Shown here one piece after another: positions 8,344 through 15,899 of a stretch of DNA of 40,211 nucleotides. The DNA is from Eubacteriales bacterium (GTDB taxonomy: Bacteria; Bacillota; Clostridia; Lachnospirales; Lachnospiraceae): contig JAUNGB010000046.1 in the NCBI GenBank assembly GCA_030524715.1, positions 1-40,211 on the forward strand. Direction: 5' to 3'. How positions within the stretch are numbered: the stretch's first letter is position 1; each line of letters opens with the position of its first letter. The notes beneath the pieces were generated by a model. That model was not told where the DNA came from and made no database searches. It was given only the letters and a program-made list of their open reading frames with translations. Position numbers and translations under genes: made by a program.

Positions 8344-9696
8344 ATGAGAAGAAAGAGGCAGCTGGACCTGACAAAGGGGCCGATCCTGCGGACGCTGGCA
8401 GAACTGGCGCTGCCGATTATGGCGTCGTCTTTTTTGGCTACAGCTTATAATATTACCGATATGGCATGGATCGGGATGCTTGGCTCCAAAGCCGTGGCGG
8501 GCGTTGGCGTAGGCGGGATGTATGTATGGCTTTCTCAGGGGCTGGTGTCCCTTGCAAGAATGGGAGGCCAGGTACATGTGGCGCAATGCTGCGGACGGAA
8601 TGACAGGGAACAGGCAGCGGATTACGCGGCGGCAGCGATGCAGATGACAATTGGATTCGGTATTCTTTTTGCGGTGGTATGCCTGATATTTACTGACCCG
8701 CTGATTCATTTTTTTCAGTTAAATGATGAGCAGACCTTTGCTTATGCCAGGGATTATCTCAGGATTACCTGCGGTCTGATCATATTTTCGTATTTGAATA
8801 TTACCCTGACCGGATTGTTTACTGCACAGGGGGATTCCGCTACGCCCTTTAAGGCAAATCTCCTGGGGCTTGTGGCGAATATGATTTTTGACCCCATATT
8901 GATCCTGGGAATCGGTCCGGCGCCCCGGATGGGGGTAACGGGAGCCGCCATAGCTACTGTGACAGCGCAGTTTCTGGTTATGACGGTGATGCTTATCAGT
9001 ATCGTGCGTTCCGGAGAGAATCAGAATATACTTAAAGAGATCAGGATTTTTGAAAAGCTTCCCCGAAGCTATTATCGTTCTATCTGCAGTATTGGCGGCC
9101 CTACCGCACTGCAGGGGACGCTTTATTGTATGATATCCATGGTGCTTACCAGAATGGTTTCCTCATTTGGAGCCGGTGCGGTGGCCACTCAGAGAGTGGG
9201 AGGGCAGATAGAGTCCATTTCCTGGAATACGGCAGACGGCTTTGCCTCCGCGTTAAATGCTTTTGTAGGTCAGAATTACGGGGCAAAAAAGACTGACCGT
9301 ATCCAAAAGGGCTATCATCTTTCCCTGAAGGTCATGATTTTCTGGGGAGCGCTTGTTATGGCTGTATTTGTGCTGTTTCCACGGCCTATGGCAGAGCTGT
9401 TCTTCTATGAAGAAGAGGTCATTGAGACTGCTGTGGGATATCTTACTGTGATAGGGATCGGTGAGGGCTTTATGTGCGTGGAAATCATGACCATAGGAGC
9501 TCTTTCGGGACTGGGGAAGACAAAAATATGCAGTATTATCAGTATTCTTCTGACAGGAGCCAGGATTCCGCTGGCATTTGTTCTGACGCATACGGGGCTT
9601 GGTATTCTGGGAGTCTGGTGGGCGCTTACCATTTCCTCTATTGTAAAAGGAATTGTATTTTATTTCACCTTTAAAAAAGTAAGCCGGGAATTGTAA
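8344..9696 (+). CDS. MATE-family multidrug/cation antiporter
   Basis: Twelve-helix efflux protein of about 450 residues, the usual family length. The N terminus LDLTKGPILRTLAELALPIM is the standard opening of MATE proteins. Two MatE repeats follow (about 15-175 and 235-395), each beginning with a LALPI or GGPTALQ type motif, and NFVGQNYG-like AFVGQNYGAKK lies near 310. It would use a Na+ or H+ gradient to expel organic cations or drugs. The start is ATG 8344, nine bases after GAGAGG; ATG 8335 directly abuts that site and is less likely. It stands alone between a terminator and a strong hairpin, with no adjacent regulator, so the substrate cannot be inferred. Confidence 0.9.
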   Translation: MRRKRQLDLTKGPILRTLAELALPIMASSFLATAYNITDMAWIGMLGSKAVAGVGVGGMYVWLSQGLVSLARMGGQVHVAQCCGRNDREQAADYAAAAMQMTIGFGILFAVVCLIFTDPLIHFFQLNDEQTFAYARDYLRITCGLIIFSYLNITLTGLFTAQGDSATPFKANLLGLVANMIFDPILILGIGPAPRMGVTGAAIATVTAQFLVMTVMLISIVRSGENQNILKEIRIFEKLPRSYYRSICSIGGPTALQGTLYCMISMVLTRMVSSFGAGAVATQRVGGQIESISWNTADGFASALNAFVGQNYGAKKTDRIQKGYHLSLKVMIFWGALVMAVFVLFPRPMAELFFYEEEVIETAVGYLTVIGIGEGFMCVEIMTIGALSGLGKTKICSIISILLTGARIPLAFVLTHTGLGILGVWWALTISSIVKGIVFYFTFKKVSREL

Positions 9697-9703
9697 GGAA
9701 CAT

Positions 9704-9728
9704 GGCGCCAGCCGATATGGCTGGCGCC
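9704..9728 (+). terminator. Strong hairpin after the MATE gene
   Basis: Perfect 10-bp arms GGCGCCAGCC (9704-9713) and GGCTGGCGCC (9719-9728) surround a 5-nt loop just after the stop codon. There is no downstream T-run, so it may act as a transcript-stabilising stem rather than a full intrinsic terminator. Confidence 0.55.
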
Positions 9729-9791
9729 GGGAAACACATTTATTCAATCACTGAGTATACAGCGTGTTTTTTCGTTTATGGAGATGATGAA

Positions 9792-9977
9792 ATGAATTGC
9801 AGCAGCAGAATCAGAGAGATGTGGGAAAGTATCAGGATGAACCGCAAAGATTTTTGATGGTATTTTCAGATACCGTACCGAACAGTTACAGAATGGGAAC
9901 GGAATAACCGTCATGCGCTAGAGTATGTGATTCAGCTTTTGAAGTATTATATTCGGAGGGAGAACCTGGTGCAATGA
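9792..9977 (+). pseudogene. Small HTH protein gene with in-frame TGA
   Basis: From ATG 9792 the frame reads 21 residues (ending RMNRKDF), hits TGA at 9855-9857, then continues in the same frame with WYFQIPYRTVTEWERNNRHA and closes at TGA 9975-9977. Read through the stop it is a 61-residue protein of the small HTH family common in Lachnospiraceae, in which a Cys codon usually precedes the aromatic pair; a single base change of TGC or TGT to TGA would explain the break. The last codon overlaps an ATG at 9974 (ATGA), the arrangement of translationally coupled genes, so it probably was the first gene of an HTH-RhuM pair. Family assignment is from memory. Confidence 0.65.
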
Positions 9978-10006
9978 TGTACTTGGCAGGGAGGTTAAAG
10001 AAGAGG

Positions 10007-10999
10007 ATGAATGATTCCAAAATTATTATGTACACAACAGAGGATGGACTGACAAAGATTGAGGTTACTTTTGATGAGGATACAGTATGGTTGTCTCTGG
10101 ATCAGATGGCAGAATTATTTCAGCGTGATAAATCGACAATATCAAGGCATATAAAAAATATTTATTCTGAGGGAGAACTAAAACAAGAGGCAACTGTTGC
10201 AAAATTTGCAACAGTTCAGGTGGAAGGCAGCCGACAAGTGTCCAGGGATATTGAATATTATAATCTGGATGTGATTATTTCTGTCGGCTACCGTGTAAAA
10301 TCCTTGCGTGGCACACAGTTTCGTATATGGGCAAGCTCAATTTTAAAAGAGTACATGAAAAAGGGATTTGCATTGGATGATGACCGATTGAAGCGTTTGG
10401 GCGGCGGTAATTATTTCGATGAATTGTTGGAACGGATTCGGGACATTCGTTCTTCTGAAAAAATCTTTTGGAGAAAGGTGTTAGAGATTTACGCTACCAG
10501 TATTGATTATGATCCAAATGCGGAAGCATCCATCATGTTTTTTAAGCAGGTGCAGAATAAAATGCACTGGGCAGCACACAAACATACAGCAGCGGAAATT
10601 GTTTATCAACGTGCAGATGCGGAAAAGGAAAATATGGGGCTGACATCATGGGAAGGAAAGCAAATCAAAAGGGCTGATACAGAAATCGCAAAAAACTATT
10701 TGACACAGCAGGAATTAGATGCACTTAATAAGATTGTATCGGCCTATCTTGATATTGCGGAAGTTCGTGCGCTTGCGCATGAACCAATGTATATGAAAGA
10801 CTGGCTGGAAACGATAGATGATTATTTAAAAATGACCAGACGGGATATTTTGACAACCAAAGGCTGCATTACACACAGGCAGGCAATTGAAAAGGCCCAT
10901 GTTGAGTATGATAAATATAAGAAAAAGCAAGATGAAATGCTGTCATCTGTGGAAAAACACTATATTGAGAGCATCAAGGAATTGGAGACGCTTGAGTAA
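10007..10999 (+). CDS. RhuM family protein
   Basis: Protein of 330 residues from ATG 10007, recognisable as the RhuM family (named after a Salmonella pathogenicity-island gene). The N-terminal part IIMYTTEDGLTKIEVTFDED and the block WLSLDQMAELFQRDKSTISR (a predicted helix-turn-helix) are hallmarks. NLDVIISVGYRVKS and TQFRIWASSILKEY follow, and a Lys/Glu-rich helical tail ends the protein. Molecular function is not established; family members are often in mobile or phage-like islands and have been linked to Fic/Doc-type modules. A longer start at 9974 overlaps the stop of the broken HTH gene and may be used by coupling. It looks more AT-rich than its neighbours, which with the recombinase remnant downstream suggests acquisition by transfer. 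Confidence 0.82.
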   Translation: MNDSKIIMYTTEDGLTKIEVTFDEDTVWLSLDQMAELFQRDKSTISRHIKNIYSEGELKQEATVAKFATVQVEGSRQVSRDIEYYNLDVIISVGYRVKSLRGTQFRIWASSILKEYMKKGFALDDDRLKRLGGGNYFDELLERIRDIRSSEKIFWRKVLEIYATSIDYDPNAEASIMFFKQVQNKMHWAAHKHTAAEIVYQRADAEKENMGLTSWEGKQIKRADTEIAKNYLTQQELDALNKIVSAYLDIAEVRALAHEPMYMKDWLETIDDYLKMTRRDILTTKGCITHRQAIEKAHVEYDKYKKKQDEMLSSVEKHYIESIKELETLE

Positions 11000-11041
11000 A
11001 TGAAAAAACGGATGAAATGCTATCTTTACACACGAGTTTCG
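11000..11041 (+). pseudogene. 5' remnant of a serine recombinase gene
   Basis: Starting at ATG 11000, which touches the RhuM stop codon, 14 codons read MKKRMKCYLYTRVS, the characteristic opening of large serine recombinases (the TRVS serine is catalytic). After codon 14 the similarity ends abruptly and the frame runs 13 unrelated codons into the panE ribosome binding site, stopping at 11083. The simplest reading is a deletion that removed the body of a recombinase gene or a whole element. Confidence 0.5.
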
Positions 11042-11070
11042 TCCGCGAATTTTGAATCGGAGGTGCAGGA

Positions 11071-11985
11071 ATGCAGTATGTAATTATCGGCGCCGGGGGT
11101 ACCGGCGGCACAGTTGGAGCTTATATGACAAAGGCGGGCAAGGATGTTACCCTGATCGCGAGAGGAAAACATCTGGAAGCCATGCAGAAAAACGGAATCA
11201 CACTGGAGCATTTATGGAATGGCACCCAGGAGAAGATTCCTGTAAAGGCATCCGGTATGGAGGAATATCAGGGACATCCGGATGTGATTCTTGTATGTGT
11301 GAAGGGATATTCTCTGGAGGATACGATTCCGTTTATCCGCAGGATTTCCGTGGCGCACACGGTGGTCATTCCCATCTTAAATATTTACGGAACGGGAGGC
11401 AGGCTACAGGAAAAGCTGCCGGATATTCTGGTAACAGACGGCTGTATTTATGTGTCTGCAAATATCAAAGAGCCGGGAGTGATCGTCCAGCATGGAGAAA
11501 TTTTAAGAATCGTTTTCGGAACCAGAAGGCCGGAGGAAGCTGTCCCGGTTCTGGAAAAAATAGCGGAGGATTTTCAGGAAAGCGGTATCAGAGGAATCCT
11601 TTCAGAAAATATCCAGAGAGATGCATTACAGAAGTTTTCTTATGTATCCCCTATGGGCGCCGCCGCTTTATATTACAATGCAGCGGCCGGGGATTTCCAG
11701 AAGGAGGGCGCTCCAAGAGAAATGTTTAAGGCTATGATCCGTGAAATCGTAGCTTTGGCAGAAGCCATGGATATCCATTTTGAGGAAGACCTTGTGGAAA
11801 CGAATTTGAATATTCTTTCTACCCTTGCTCCGGAAGCCACCACTTCCATGCAGAGGGATGTGATGGCCGGAAAACAATCGGAAATAGACGGACTGGTTTT
11901 TGAGGTCGTCCGTCTGGGAAAAGCTTACGGCGTGCCTACGCCGGAGTATGAGAAGGCCGCAATACGGTTAAGCAGCCGGGAGTGA
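11071..11985 (+). CDS. panE: 2-dehydropantoate 2-reductase (ketopantoate reductase) family
   Basis: NADPH-dependent reductase of 304 residues, normal for the ApbA/PanE family. The N-terminal Rossmann fold starts with IGAGGTGGTVGAY (6-18) and has KAGKDVTLIARG for the end of strand two, with the arginine typical of NADPH binding. The C-terminal helical domain holds the lysine and acidic residues of the family, with KFSYVSPMGA near 189 and a TTSMQRDVMAGKQSEID block near 256 that matches the family substrate/cofactor signature. Reaction: 2-dehydropantoate to pantoate in pantothenate synthesis. No pan genes are nearby, so it could be one of the many paralogues acting on another 2-keto acid. ATG 11071 follows GGAGGTGCAGGA. 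The HD-hydrolase gene follows at once. Confidence 0.82.
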   Translation: MQYVIIGAGGTGGTVGAYMTKAGKDVTLIARGKHLEAMQKNGITLEHLWNGTQEKIPVKASGMEEYQGHPDVILVCVKGYSLEDTIPFIRRISVAHTVVIPILNIYGTGGRLQEKLPDILVTDGCIYVSANIKEPGVIVQHGEILRIVFGTRRPEEAVPVLEKIAEDFQESGIRGILSENIQRDALQKFSYVSPMGAAALYYNAAAGDFQKEGAPREMFKAMIREIVALAEAMDIHFEEDLVETNLNILSTLAPEATTSMQRDVMAGKQSEIDGLVFEVVRLGKAYGVPTPEYEKAAIRLSSRE

Positions 11986-12017
11986 CGCTGAGATACCGAG
12001 GAAAAGGAGAACATATC

Positions 12018-12812
12018 ATGACTATAGATTTTGCCCGGGCCAGGGAAGCCTTTGAGGAATACCTGAACGAATACGACAGGAACGACGAGAAGATTAAGCT
12101 AAAGATCGTACATACCTACGGCGTAGTGGGATGTGCGAAGGAGATTGCACGGAGGATGACGTTAAGCCGGGAAGACTGTGAACTGGCAGCTATTATCGCG
12201 CTGCTCCACGACATTGGCAGATTTGAGCAGATCCGACTTTTTGACAGCTTTCAGCCTGACACCATGGATCATGCCGCGTTTGGCGCGAAGATTCTTTTTG
12301 AAGGGACCCATCCCATGATACGGCGTTTTGTGGAAGGGGATAGTCTGGACGCGATCATCCATACCGCCATTGCAAAGCACAGCGATTTTAAGCTGGAGGG
12401 TATTACGGATCCGCGGACGCTGCTCCATGCAAAGCTGATCCGGGACGCGGACAAACTGGATAATTGCCGCGTGAAGCTGGTGGAACCGGTAGAAGCCATG
12501 CTTGGTATGACGGAAGAAGAGGCCGGAGAAGGAAAGCTTTCCCCCAGGGTATGGGAATCCTGCATGAAAAAGGAATCGGTGCTTTCCGCTGACAGGCAGA
12601 CAGGCGTAGACTACTGGGCGTCCTATGTGGCGCAGTATTATGACGTGAACTTCCCGGAAACCTGGGAGATCATAAAGGAAAAAAATTATATACGGCGTAT
12701 CGTGGAACGTCTTCGCTATAAAGACCCGGAGACACGTCGGAAGATGGAGCAGTTGACAGCGGAAATGGAAGCATACATGGAATGGAAAATAGGCGGCATG
12801 TGCCGGGGATGA
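12018..12812 (+). CDS. HD-domain phosphohydrolase
   Basis: Protein of 264 residues with a metal-dependent HD domain. The metal ligands visible are His32 (KIVHTYGV), His64-Asp65 (ALLHDIGRFEQ) and an aspartate in KLIRDADKLDN near 150. The HDIGRF form is typical of predicted nucleotidase/phosphohydrolases rather than (p)ppGpp synthetases. Substrate unknown. The start is ATG 12018, which has AAAAGGAGA upstream; a GTG at 11982 overlaps the panE stop but has no clear binding site of its own. It is probably co-transcribed with the reductase upstream and is followed by a terminator-like hairpin. Confidence 0.82.
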   Translation: MTIDFARAREAFEEYLNEYDRNDEKIKLKIVHTYGVVGCAKEIARRMTLSREDCELAAIIALLHDIGRFEQIRLFDSFQPDTMDHAAFGAKILFEGTHPMIRRFVEGDSLDAIIHTAIAKHSDFKLEGITDPRTLLHAKLIRDADKLDNCRVKLVEPVEAMLGMTEEEAGEGKLSPRVWESCMKKESVLSADRQTGVDYWASYVAQYYDVNFPETWEIIKEKNYIRRIVERLRYKDPETRRKMEQLTAEMEAYMEWKIGGMCRG

Positions 12813-12875
12813 TGGATTGAGAGAAACATGGAAGAGGAAAAACCGATATGCAGTGATGACGTTATTGTTCACTCC

Positions 12876-12902
12876 AAAACCTTGCATTGGCTGCAAGGTT
12901 TT
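12876..12902 (+). terminator. Hairpin ending the panE-HD unit
   Basis: Perfect 11-bp arms AAAACCTTGCA (12876-12886) and TGCAAGGTTTT (12892-12902) with a 5-nt loop. The T-run is the closing part of the stem itself. Confidence 0.65.
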
Positions 12903-12970
12903 GGGTCAGTAGCGCTGAATAGACAGTAATGAGATGACGTTCGACGATATAAAACCGCCAAAAAACCGGG

Positions 12971-12999
12971 TTTACAAATCCTCTGAATTATGCTATTAT
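12971..12999 (+). promoter_or_regulatory. Sigma-A promoter of the metG T-box leader
   Basis: TTTACA (12971-12976), 17-bp spacer, TATTAT (12994-12999) with an extended TGC just upstream of the -10. The T-box leader starts within about 25 bp downstream. Confidence 0.8.
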
Positions 13000-13020
13000 C
13001 TCTTCATATGGAAAACTCGT

Positions 13021-13364
13021 GGAAGAAGAGAGTACACCTGCAGATGGCATTACAGAGAAATCCCCGCGGAGACGACTCCGTGGCTGAGAGGGATGTGCAG
13101 GAGGCTGGTGGAAGATGGCTTCGGAGAGGCGCTGCTGAAGGGAAGAGTAGGCAGTGACAGGCCCGCCTGTTACAGCGGAAGGGTATTAAGCGCCGGGAAT
13201 TTTATCTGTTCATAAGAACCTTATTTGTTCACAAGAGACAGAGGATGACCGCGGGGGCAGCGTACCTGATAAGGTTTCTGCCGCGAGGCAGGGATGAAAA
13301 GAAGTGGTAACACGGGGCATACTCGTCTTCTCAATGTACAAGGAATATTGGGAAGACGTTTTTT
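13021..13364 (+). ncRNA. T-box leader, methionine-specific
   Basis: Riboswitch that senses uncharged tRNA-Met and controls metG. Stem I base GAAG (13022-13025) pairs CTTC; the 5' side of the specifier loop has the AGTA motif (13031-13034); CACC (13035-13038) pairs GGTG (13107-13110). The 3' side then presents ATG at 13115-13117 followed by a purine, which is the expected specifier for Met. The T-box core GAAGTGGTAACACGG starts at 13301, and its TGGT (13305-13308) can pair with the ACCA end of tRNA-Met. The terminator has 12-bp arms CGTCTTCTCAAT (13324-13335) and ATTGGGAAGACG (13347-13358) with six T residues after it. Uncharged tRNA-Met would favour the antiterminator and metG expression. Confidence 0.92.
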
Positions 13365-13421
13365 ATTTCATAGAAAAATACTCTGTTTTGTTCTGAAAAC
13401 AATCCGGTTTCCTATGAAATA
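13364..13421 (+). other. Second hairpin in the metG leader
   Basis: TATTTCATAG (13364-13373) and CTATGAAATA (13412-13421) form a 10-bp stem around 38 nt, beginning inside the T-box terminator T-run and followed by A residues and a small GCCC/GGGC stem. Role unknown; it may shield the 5' end of processed metG mRNA. Confidence 0.4.
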
Positions 13422-13474
13422 AAAAAGCCCTCCGGGCAGGATTCTTTTTCAGAAATATCAAGGAGGAAATTAAG

Positions 13475-15439
13475 ATGGAAAAGCAGAAGTATTATATTAC
13501 CACCGCCATTGCGTATACTTCCGGAAAACCGCATATCGGAAATACCTACGAAATCGTTCTGGCGGATGCCATTGCCCGTTATAAAAGGCAGCAGGGCTAT
13601 GACGTATTTTTCCAGACAGGAACAGACGAGCATGGGCAGAAAATCGAATTAAAGGCGGCGGAGGCCGGAATCACGCCTAAGCAGTATGTAGACAATGTGG
13701 CGGGCGAGATCAGAAGAATCTGGGATTTAATGAACACATCCTACGATAAATTTATCCGTACCACAGATGAAGATCATGAGAAACAGGTACAGAAGATTTT
13801 CAAGAAAATGTATGCCAAGGGTGACATTTATAAGGGCTATTATGAAGGAATGTACTGTACTCCATGTGAATCATTTTTTACGGAATCACAGCTTGTGGAC
13901 GGCAAATGTCCGGACTGCGGACGGCCCTGTGTTCCGGCCAAAGAAGAGGCATATTTCTTTAAAATGAGCAAGTATGCCGACCGCCTGATCGAGTATATCA
14001 ACACACATCCGGAATTTATCCAGCCGGAGTCCCGCAAAAATGAAATGATGAACAATTTCCTTCTTCCGGGCCTGCAGGATCTTTGTGTGTCCAGAACCTC
14101 TTTCAAATGGGGAATCCCGGTAGATTTTGATCCGAATCATGTGGTTTATGTATGGCTGGACGCTCTGACCAATTATATCACCGGAATCGGATATGACTGT
14201 GACGGAGAAAGCACAGAGCAGTTCGCTAAGAACTGGCCGGCGGATCTGCACCTTATCGGCAAGGATATCATTCGTTTCCATACGATCTACTGGCCGATTT
14301 TCCTGATGTCCTTAGACCTTCCCCTTCCCAAGCAGGTGTTCGGGCATCCGTGGCTGCTTCAGGGGGACGGAAAGATGAGCAAATCCAAAGGAAACGTCAT
14401 CTATGCTGACGAGCTTGTTGACTTCTTTGGAGTGGATGCGGTGCGGTACTTTGTACTGCATGAAATGCCCTTTGACAATGACGGTGTGATTACCTGGGAA
14501 CTGATGGTGGAACGTCTTAATTCCGAGCTTGCCAATACTCTCGGCAATCTGGTAAACCGTACTATTTCCATGTCAAATAAATATTTCGGCGGCGTTGTGG
14601 AAAACAAAAATGTCACGGAGCCGGTGGATAATGACCTGAAGGAATTTGCCCTTGCGGTGCCGGGAAAAGTGGCCGAAAAAATGGAAAAACTCCGTGTGGC
14701 GGATGCAATGACAGAGGTATTTTCCCTGTTTAAACGCTGCAATAAATATATTGATGAGACAATGCCATGGGCTCTTGCGAAGGACGAAAGCAAGAAGGAC
14801 AGACTTGCAACTGTGCTTTATAATCTGGTAGAGGGAATCTGCATTGGAGCCACTCTTCTGGAAGCTTTTATGCCGGAAACAACAGAGCGTATTCTCGGCC
14901 AGTTAAATGCGCAGAAGAGAACTCTTGAAGATCTGGAAACCTTCGGCCTGTATCCGTCAGGCGGCAGTGTGACCGAAAAACCGGAAATCCTTTTTGCACG
15001 TCTTGATATCAAAGAGGTTATGGCTAAGGTAGAAAAGCTTCATCCTGCAGCCGCAGAGGAGCCTGTACAGGAAGAGAAAAAAGAAGAGGACGTCATTGAT
15101 ATTGAAGCGAAACCGGAGATCACATTCGATGATTTTGAAAAGCTTCAGTTCCAGGTAGGAGAGATCATCGCCTGTGAAGCTGTGAAAAAATCCCGTAAGC
15201 TTCTTTGCTCACAGGTGAAGATCGGCAGCCAGGTACGCCAGATCGTATCCGGCATTAAAGCTCATTATTCTCCGGAGGAAATGGTCGGAAAGAAGGTAAT
15301 GGTCGTTACAAATCTTAAGCCTGCCAAGCTTGCCGGAATTATGAGCGAAGGAATGATTCTCTGCGCGGAGGATGCACAGGGAAACCTTTCCCTTATGACT
15401 CCGGAACGAGAGATGCCCGCAGGAGCGGAAATCTGCTGA
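13475..15439 (+). CDS. metG: Methionyl-tRNA synthetase
   Basis: Cytoplasmic class I synthetase that charges tRNA-Met. The 654-residue length fits the form with a C-terminal tRNA-binding domain. The HIGH-type motif is PHIGNTYE at about 19-26. A zinc knuckle with CTPC (about 129-132) and CPDCGRPC (about 145-152) is complete. The KMSKS loop is KMSKSKGN near 300-307. An anticodon-binding helical domain covers about 360-520, a Glu/Lys linker lies near 525-545, and an EMAP-II/Trbp111-like OB domain fills about 547-654 (FEKLQFQVGEI to the end). ATG 13475 follows AAGGAGGAAATT. Regulation by the T-box leader upstream is well supported. Confidence 0.97.
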   Translation: MEKQKYYITTAIAYTSGKPHIGNTYEIVLADAIARYKRQQGYDVFFQTGTDEHGQKIELKAAEAGITPKQYVDNVAGEIRRIWDLMNTSYDKFIRTTDEDHEKQVQKIFKKMYAKGDIYKGYYEGMYCTPCESFFTESQLVDGKCPDCGRPCVPAKEEAYFFKMSKYADRLIEYINTHPEFIQPESRKNEMMNNFLLPGLQDLCVSRTSFKWGIPVDFDPNHVVYVWLDALTNYITGIGYDCDGESTEQFAKNWPADLHLIGKDIIRFHTIYWPIFLMSLDLPLPKQVFGHPWLLQGDGKMSKSKGNVIYADELVDFFGVDAVRYFVLHEMPFDNDGVITWELMVERLNSELANTLGNLVNRTISMSNKYFGGVVENKNVTEPVDNDLKEFALAVPGKVAEKMEKLRVADAMTEVFSLFKRCNKYIDETMPWALAKDESKKDRLATVLYNLVEGICIGATLLEAFMPETTERILGQLNAQKRTLEDLETFGLYPSGGSVTEKPEILFARLDIKEVMAKVEKLHPAAAEEPVQEEKKEEDVIDIEAKPEITFDDFEKLQFQVGEIIACEAVKKSRKLLCSQVKIGSQVRQIVSGIKAHYSPEEMVGKKVMVVTNLKPAKLAGIMSEGMILCAEDAQGNLSLMTPEREMPAGAEIC

Positions 15440-15445
15440 TAAAGA

Positions 15446-15540
15446 TTTTCCACTGTGCGGTTGCTAATCCAACAGCAGACTTTTATCGCAATAAATTGCA
15501 TGAAAGTCTGCTGCCGGATTGCAACCGCACAGGTGGAAAA
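15446..15540. repeat. 95-nt near-perfect inverted repeat after metG
   Basis: Two 38-nt arms (15446-15483 and 15503-15540) are complementary except for one single-base indel in each and two mismatches. Outer arms are TTTTCCAC/GTGGAAAA, the middle is GTGCGGTTGC/GCAACCGCAC, and the inner part is CAGCAGACTTT/AAAGTCTGCTG, around a 19-nt loop. It starts seven bases after the metG stop. It may act as a terminator in either direction, but the length is far beyond a normal terminator and suggests a mobile palindromic unit. Confidence 0.8.
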
Positions 15541-15558
15541 AATTTCACAAAAATATGG

Positions 15559-15588
15559 TTGACAAAACTCCGGCCTGAATATTATAGT
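15559..15588 (+). promoter_or_regulatory. Sigma-A promoter of the riboswitch-ATPase transcript
   Basis: Consensus TTGACA (15559-15564), 18-bp spacer, TATAGT (15583-15588). The riboswitch begins about 10 bases further on. Confidence 0.8.
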
Positions 15589-15597
15589 ATATACAAA

Positions 15598-15726
15598 TAA
15601 GAGGGAGTAGCTGGCACAGTTGTGTTTGCGATGTCGTCAATCTCGACAGGTACCTGCCTGTCCGTATCGTGATGAAACAGCGAGACTTTTATTGCATATC
15701 TGCATGCAATAAAAGCCTCGCTTTTG
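15598..15726 (+). ncRNA. yybP-ykoY (manganese) riboswitch
   Basis: The 5' motif GAGGGAGTAGCTGG, the central TGTCGTCAATCTCGACAGG and the late segment GATGAAACAGCGAGAC match the yybP-ykoY class, known to bind Mn2+. The 3' part forms a long hairpin: GCGAG (15680-15684) with CTCGC (15717-15721), and CTTTTATTGCA (15686-15696) with TGCAATAAAAG (15705-15715), followed by TTTTGTTGTTTT. The gene it precedes is a P-type cation ATPase, one of the gene classes this riboswitch controls. Recognised by motif; the fold was not computed. Confidence 0.85.
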
Positions 15727-15899
15727 TTGTTTTACAGAGAAGTTTTAGTTACTGTTTGCACATCGTAGATGTGAACAGCAACAAGTTTTCCGGTATCCAG
15801 TCAACAAAACAGATACGGGAGGACTTTTCTGAATATGGAATTTCCGGCGAGGGAATTATTGTATGTAGATGAAAAATATGTGAGAAAGGAAGCGAAACA
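15727..15899 (+). other. Leader segment between riboswitch and ATPase gene
   Basis: About 170 nt of leader with the GTTACTGTT hairpin repeat at 15748-15782 and no clear second regulatory structure. A frame of 67 codons crosses the riboswitch (15669-15872) but lacks a ribosome binding site and is not called. The ATPase ribosome binding site GAAAGGAAG lies near 15885-15893. Confidence 0.4.
15748..15782. repeat. GTTACTGTT dispersed hairpin, copy 1
   Basis: Left arm GTTACTGTTTGCACATC and right arm GATGTGAACAGCAAC form a hairpin with a GTA tip and two mismatches or bulges. A nearly identical unit is at 39232-39264, a shorter one at 36432-36456, and a half copy at 8060-8070. Confidence 0.7.

Noticed and set aside
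9855-9857. TGA in the small HTH gene as selenocysteine codon
   Set aside because: No SECIS-like stem was seen just after it, and an HTH protein has no reason for selenocysteine; a nonsense change is simpler.
12162-12896. 244-codon antisense frame over the HD hydrolase, and similar long antisense frames at 32051-32929, 24707-25243, 27156-27959 and 21710-22426
   Set aside because: All mirror clear genes on the opposite strand with family motifs; none has a convincing binding site.
12934-13215. 93-codon plus-strand frame before metG
   Set aside because: It lies across the T-box promoter and stem I; the conserved RNA features explain this sequence.
13364-13421. Second metG leader hairpin as a tandem T-box
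   Set aside because: No second T-box core or specifier loop; only a simple stem.
15669-15872. 67-codon frame between riboswitch and ATPase gene
   Set aside because: It starts inside the riboswitch hairpin without a binding site; the last part looks slightly protein-like but there is no support for translation.
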